A stretch of DNA of 8,753 nt from an uncultured Collinsella sp. GTDB taxonomy: Bacteria; Actinomycetota; Coriobacteriia; Coriobacteriales; Coriobacteriaceae. Both the position numbers and the translations under genes were made by a program. The notes below the pieces were generated by a model. It worked only from the letters and a program-made list of their open reading frames with translations, was not told where the DNA came from and searched no databases. Positions 6,111 through 8,753 of the stretch are shown here, in pieces. The number at the start of each line of letters is the position of its first letter. The stretch's first letter is position 1. The stretch covers positions 1 to 8,753 of the forward strand of contig CAADSV010000062.1 in the NCBI GenBank assembly GCA_900751665.1, given 5' to 3'.

Positions 6111-6264
6111 ACGAAATGGGGCTATCTACTACGTTTAACCGATCGCCCTCAACCGTGCCAAATTTCGCGAAGTAAAAACCGCAGGTAGACAGCTTGCGTA
6201 TTCTCGGAAAACCGGGGGATGGTCGACCCATACGGTTTGAACGTAGTAGATAGGTCGTTTTCGT
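6111..6264. repeat. Interrupted inverted repeat, MITE-like or structured element
   Basis: The outer arms ACGAAA (6111-6116) and TTTCGT (6259-6264) are complementary. After five unpaired bases on each side come perfect 14-bp arms, CTATCTACTACGTT (6122-6135) and AACGTAGTAGATAG (6240-6253). Complementarity resumes as AACCG (6137-6141) with CGGTT (6233-6237). The ~91-bp interior holds small palindromes TTCGCGAA (6164-6171) and GGTCGACC (6221-6228). The layout resembles a non-autonomous miniature element or a long-stemmed RNA. No transposase and no clear target-site duplication are seen. It ends 86 bp before the tex start and may carry regulatory signals for tex. Confidence 0.65.
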
Positions 6265-6339
6265 GGCGAGGGACCAAAACAGTCTTTTGAAACGGGTGGT
6301 ATCCTTGGTAGCTCTGTGCTGCAAACGCACCTTAAATGC

Positions 6340-6345
6340 AAGGAG
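6340..6345 (+). promoter_or_regulatory. Ribosome binding site deciding the tex start
   Basis: AAGGAG lies four bases before ATG at 6350. The reading frame is open back to GTG at 6263, but that codon lies inside the inverted repeat, lacks a good site, and would add 29 residues with no counterpart in Tex proteins. Confidence 0.75.
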
Positions 6346-6349
6346 TCCC

Positions 6350-8497
6350 ATGGATCTTATCGCCCAGCTTGCCCACGAGCTCAACCTTAAGGCCGCCAAC
6401 ATCGAGGCAGCCGTCAAGCTCATCGACGAGGGCAACACCATCCCCTTTATCTCGCGCTACCGCAAGGAAGCCACGGGCGGCATGGACGACGTCGCCCTGC
6501 GCGCCCTCGACGAGCGCCTGTCCTACCTGCGCAATCTTGAGCAGCGCAAAGAGGACGTCATTCTGCTCATCGACGCCCAGGGCAAGCTCACGCCCGAACT
6601 CGAACAGCAGATTCGCGAGGCCACGCAGCTCCAGCGCGTCGAGGACCTCTACAAGCCCTACCGCAAAAAGCGCATGACCCGCGCGCAGAAGGCCCGCGAG
6701 GCAGGTCTGGAGCCGCTTGCCAACATGATCATCATGCAGGCCTCGGCCAAGGGCAGTGCACTCGACGCCGCCGCGGCATACGTCAACGAGGAGGCCGGCT
6801 TCGACACGCCCGAAAAGGCGCTCGCGGGTGCGGCCGACATCGTGGCCGAGACGGTAGCCGAGGACCCCGAGAACGTCGCCGACCTGCGCGCCTTTACGCA
6901 AAACACCGCCGATATCGTCGTCGAGGCCACCGACCCCGCCGAGAAGACCCCCTACGAGCCCTACTACAACTTTGACGAGCCGCTGCGCCGTATACCCAAC
7001 CACCGCGTGCTGGCTATCGACCGCGGTGAGCGCGAGGGCAAGCTCCGCGTGCGCGTGAACGTCGACGGCGCTGCCGCCACGGCACGCCTCGGCAGCCGTT
7101 GGCCCCGACGCCAGGGCGTCTTCGCGCCCGTCTTTGACGCCGCCGTCGCTGACGGTTACAAGCGCCTCATGGCCCCCTCGCTTGAGCGCGAGGCCCGCGC
7201 CAAACTCACCGTTCGCGCCCAGACCGAGGCCATCAACGTCTTTGCCAAGAATCTCGAGGGCTTGCTCTCGGCGCGCCCCGTGCGTGGCACCCGCGTGCTC
7301 GCGCTCGATCCGGGCTACCGCACCGGCTGCAAGGTCGCTGTCATGGATGAGACCGGCAAGCTGCTCGACCACGGCGTGGTCTATCCCACCAAGCCACGCC
7401 AAGACGTCGCCGGCACCAAGCGCGAGCTCGCTCGCCTCGTCAAGAAGGACGGCGTCAACACCATCGTCATCGGCAACGGCACCGCCAGCCGCGAGACCGA
7501 GGAAGTCGTCTCGGAGTTCATTGCCGAGCAGGCACCCAGCCTACGCTACACCATCGTTAACGAAGCCGGCGCGTCGGTGTACTCCGCCTCCGAGCTCGCG
7601 AGCCAGGAGTATCCCGATCTGGATGTCACCGTGCGCGGCGCCATGAGCCTAGGCCGCCGCCTGCAGGACCCGCTGGCAGAGCTCGTCAAGATTCCGCCCC
7701 AGTCCATCGGCGTGGGCCAATACCAGCACGACATTGACCAGGCCGAGCTCTCGCGCACCCTGGGCCACGTGGTGGAGGACGTCGTCAACCGCGTGGGCGT
7801 CAACGTGAACACCGCGAGCGCGAGCCTGCTGGGATACGTATCGGGCATCACGCCGAGCGTGGCCAAGAACATCGTGGCCTACCGCGAGGAAAACGGCGCC
7901 TTCACCGATCGCCGCCAGCTCAAGAAGGTCCCCAAGCTGGGACCCAAGGCATATCTCAACGCTGCAGGCTTTTTGCGAATTGGCGGCGGTAAGAACCCGC
8001 TCGACGCAACGAGCGTCCACCCCGAAAGCTACGAGGTGGCCACGTCCGTCTTGGAACGCGCCGGCGTTAAAGCAAGCGAGCTCAGCCGCGGCGGCGTGCC
8101 CGACATTGAGCGCCGTCTGGGCAGCATCTCGGCGCTGGCAAGCGACCTAGACTGCGGCACCCTGACGCTCATCGACATTGTCAACGAGCTCAAGAAGCCC
8201 GGCCGCGACCCGCGCGACGACGCGCCCGAGGTGGTCTTTAGCCGCTCAGCGCTTTCCATCGACGACCTAGAGCCCGGCATGGAACTCAAGGGCACGGTGC
8301 GCAACGTTGTGGACTTTGGCGCCTTCGTCGACGTGGGCGTGCACCAGGACGGCCTCGTGCATATCTCCAAGCTCGCCAACCGCTTCGTCAAGCACCCGAG
8401 CGACGTGGTGCGCGTCGGCGACACGGTAAAGGTGTGGGTGGAAAAGGTCGATCGCGACCGCAAGAAGATCTCACTCACCATGGTGCAGGGGAAGTAA
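6350..8497 (+). CDS. tex: Tex-family S1 RNA-binding protein (transcription accessory protein)
   Basis: A cytoplasmic nucleic-acid-binding protein of the Tex/YhgF family, linked in other bacteria to transcription and RNA metabolism; its exact role is unsettled. From ATG at 6350 it is 715 aa, within the family's usual range. Domains in order: Tex_N helical region (about 1-190) with the hallmark T30-I-P-F-I-S-R-Y-R-K-E40; a YqgF/RNase H-like fold from about residue 315 (A-L-D320-P-G-Y-R-T-G) with I-G-N-G-T-A-S-R further on; tandem helix-hairpin-helix motifs (about 485-555) including G-V-N-V-N-T-A-S, G-I-T-P-S-V-A and V-P-K-L-G-P-K-A; and a C-terminal S1 domain (about 644-714) with G-T-V-R-N-V-V-D-F-G-A-F-V-D. 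All family hallmarks appear intact. It stands as a single gene, separated by a terminator and a repeat element from the upstream operon, so a functional link to it is unlikely. Confidence 0.96.
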   Translation: MDLIAQLAHELNLKAANIEAAVKLIDEGNTIPFISRYRKEATGGMDDVALRALDERLSYLRNLEQRKEDVILLIDAQGKLTPELEQQIREATQLQRVEDLYKPYRKKRMTRAQKAREAGLEPLANMIIMQASAKGSALDAAAAYVNEEAGFDTPEKALAGAADIVAETVAEDPENVADLRAFTQNTADIVVEATDPAEKTPYEPYYNFDEPLRRIPNHRVLAIDRGEREGKLRVRVNVDGAAATARLGSRWPRRQGVFAPVFDAAVADGYKRLMAPSLEREARAKLTVRAQTEAINVFAKNLEGLLSARPVRGTRVLALDPGYRTGCKVAVMDETGKLLDHGVVYPTKPRQDVAGTKRELARLVKKDGVNTIVIGNGTASRETEEVVSEFIAEQAPSLRYTIVNEAGASVYSASELASQEYPDLDVTVRGAMSLGRRLQDPLAELVKIPPQSIGVGQYQHDIDQAELSRTLGHVVEDVVNRVGVNVNTASASLLGYVSGITPSVAKNIVAYREENGAFTDRRQLKKVPKLGPKAYLNAAGFLRIGGGKNPLDATSVHPESYEVATSVLERAGVKASELSRGGVPDIERRLGSISALASDLDCGTLTLIDIVNELKKPGRDPRDDAPEVVFSRSALSIDDLEPGMELKGTVRNVVDFGAFVDVGVHQDGLVHISKLANRFVKHPSDVVRVGDTVKVWVEKVDRDRKKISLTMVQGK

Positions 8498-8593
8498 ACC
8501 GCCAAAGCAAAGGTACCCCCTGCAGCGACGTGCAAAATCGCGAGTATTCTGCAAATTCCGCCGTTCCGGACGCCCCTCAGGAGCAATAAAGTC

Positions 8594-8637
8594 AAAAACA
8601 GCCCCCGTTTTAGCGTCGTCAGAGCCAAAACGGGGGC
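8594..8637 (-). terminator. Intrinsic terminator for leftward transcription
   Basis: GCCCCCGTTTT (8601-8611) pairs perfectly with AAAACGGGGGC (8627-8637) around a 15-base loop. On the minus strand the stem is followed by TGTTTTTG (complement of 8593-8600), a good U-tract. On the + strand it is followed only by CGTTCC, so it is better suited to a gene coming from the right edge, although the stem could also slow tex transcription. Confidence 0.7.
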
Positions 8638-8679
8638 CGTTCCATGCTTCGGTTGGTAGCGCGCAGAGATGTGGTGTAA

Positions 8680-8701
8680 GAGGCGGGTCATGCCCCGCCT
8701 C
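8680..8701. other. GC-rich hairpin GAGGCGGG/CCCGCCTC
   Basis: A perfect 8-bp stem (8680-8687 with 8694-8701) and a six-base loop. The + strand downstream is CGCCCTTTCTT, a weak pyrimidine tail, so it might act as a poor terminator for tex. A second palindrome, CCCTTTC-TT-GAAAGGG (8704-8719), follows three bases later. Confidence 0.45.
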
Positions 8702-8731
8702 CGCCCTTTCTTGAAAGGGAGGGGACACCGC

Positions 8732-8753
8732 CTAGAATTCGTCGTTGGAGTAA
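8732..8753 (-). CDS. Possible 3' end of a leftward gene cut by the window edge
   Basis: On the minus strand one frame entering from the right edge reads Y-S-N-D-E-F and then TAG (complement of 8732-8734). The acidic ending looks natural, and an intrinsic terminator oriented for leftward transcription lies about 95 bp further on, which together suggest a gene ending here. Six codons are too few to identify a product, and the frame may be chance. Confidence 0.25.

Larger units (their letters stand above)
5940..6349. other. 410-bp intergenic region between the dehydrogenase unit and tex
   Basis: No gene is supported here. It contains an intrinsic terminator (6011-6046), a T-rich/G-rich stretch (6063-6086) with no clear stem, a large interrupted inverted repeat (6111-6264), and the tex leader. 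The interior of the inverted repeat is less GC-rich than the flanking genes. No strong sigma-70 promoter is visible for tex; TTGAAA at 6287-6292 has no good -10 partner at the right distance. Confidence 0.7.
8498..8731. other. Intergenic region after tex
   Basis: No gene is supported. From left to right it holds a short direct repeat TGCAAAa/tT (8530-8537 and 8552-8559, approximate), a strong hairpin with a leftward T-tract (8594-8637), and two smaller GC-rich hairpins (8680-8701 and 8704-8719). tex itself has no canonical U-tailed terminator immediately downstream on the + strand. Confidence 0.5.

Noticed and set aside
6263..6349. Extended tex start at GTG 6263
   Set aside because: The added residues are not Tex-like, the codon lies within the inverted repeat, and ATG 6350 has AAGGAG at a usable distance.
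6332..7402. Minus-strand open frame opposite the tex N-terminal half
   Set aside because: Antisense to clear Tex_N sequence, with no Shine-Dalgarno site and a repetitive Val/Gly/Leu-rich composition.

Overview
The window looks like a chromosomal segment of a high-GC Gram-positive gut actinobacterium, most likely Coriobacteriia and probably Collinsella-like. That placement is inferred from strong G/C preference at third codon positions in most genes, AGGAG-type ribosome binding sites, the gene content (an OFA-type major facilitator, Tex, a membrane GGDEF protein) and numerous short palindromic intergenic elements. No rRNA or tRNA gene is present to confirm it. I see no CRISPR array, phage gene or transposase.

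Layout from left to right. Positions 1-377 are non-coding and carry three copies of a GGGATG-N4-TTCCC element in +, -, + orientation. Next is a membrane diguanylate cyclase (378-1469, +) whose extracytoplasmic helical domain resembles NarX/PilJ-type sensors. Convergent to it is a LysR-type regulator (1513-2391, -), whose start I move inward to a GTG with a good Shine-Dalgarno sequence. A divergent control region (2392-2624) contains two inverted repeats, each with an 11-nt spacer, and separates the regulator from a three-gene unit on the + strand: a short-chain dehydrogenase (2625-3506), an OFA-like MFS transporter (3573-4829) and a Gfo/Idh/MocA dehydrogenase (4899-5939). A perfect 13-bp hairpin lies between the last two, and an intrinsic terminator follows at 6011-6046.

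A 410-bp gap (5940-6349) holds that terminator and a striking interrupted inverted repeat (6111-6264). It is followed by tex (6350-8497), a conserved S1-domain RNA/DNA-binding protein gene. The right end (8498-8753) holds an intrinsic terminator oriented for leftward transcription, two more hairpins, and what may be the last codons of a leftward gene running off the window.

How the genes may work together: the LysR regulator and the divergent SDR-MFS-Gfo/Idh unit have the architecture of a small substrate-induced catabolic operon, with one importer or antiporter and two NAD(P)-dependent dehydrogenases acting on a hydroxylated substrate such as a sugar acid or cyclitol. The substrate cannot be read from the sequence. 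Both dehydrogenases depart from the textbook catalytic residues (Thr for Ser in the SDR, Val for Asp in the Gfo/Idh protein). The most unusual features here are non-coding: the palindromic elements at 111-187, 4838-4868 and 6111-6264.
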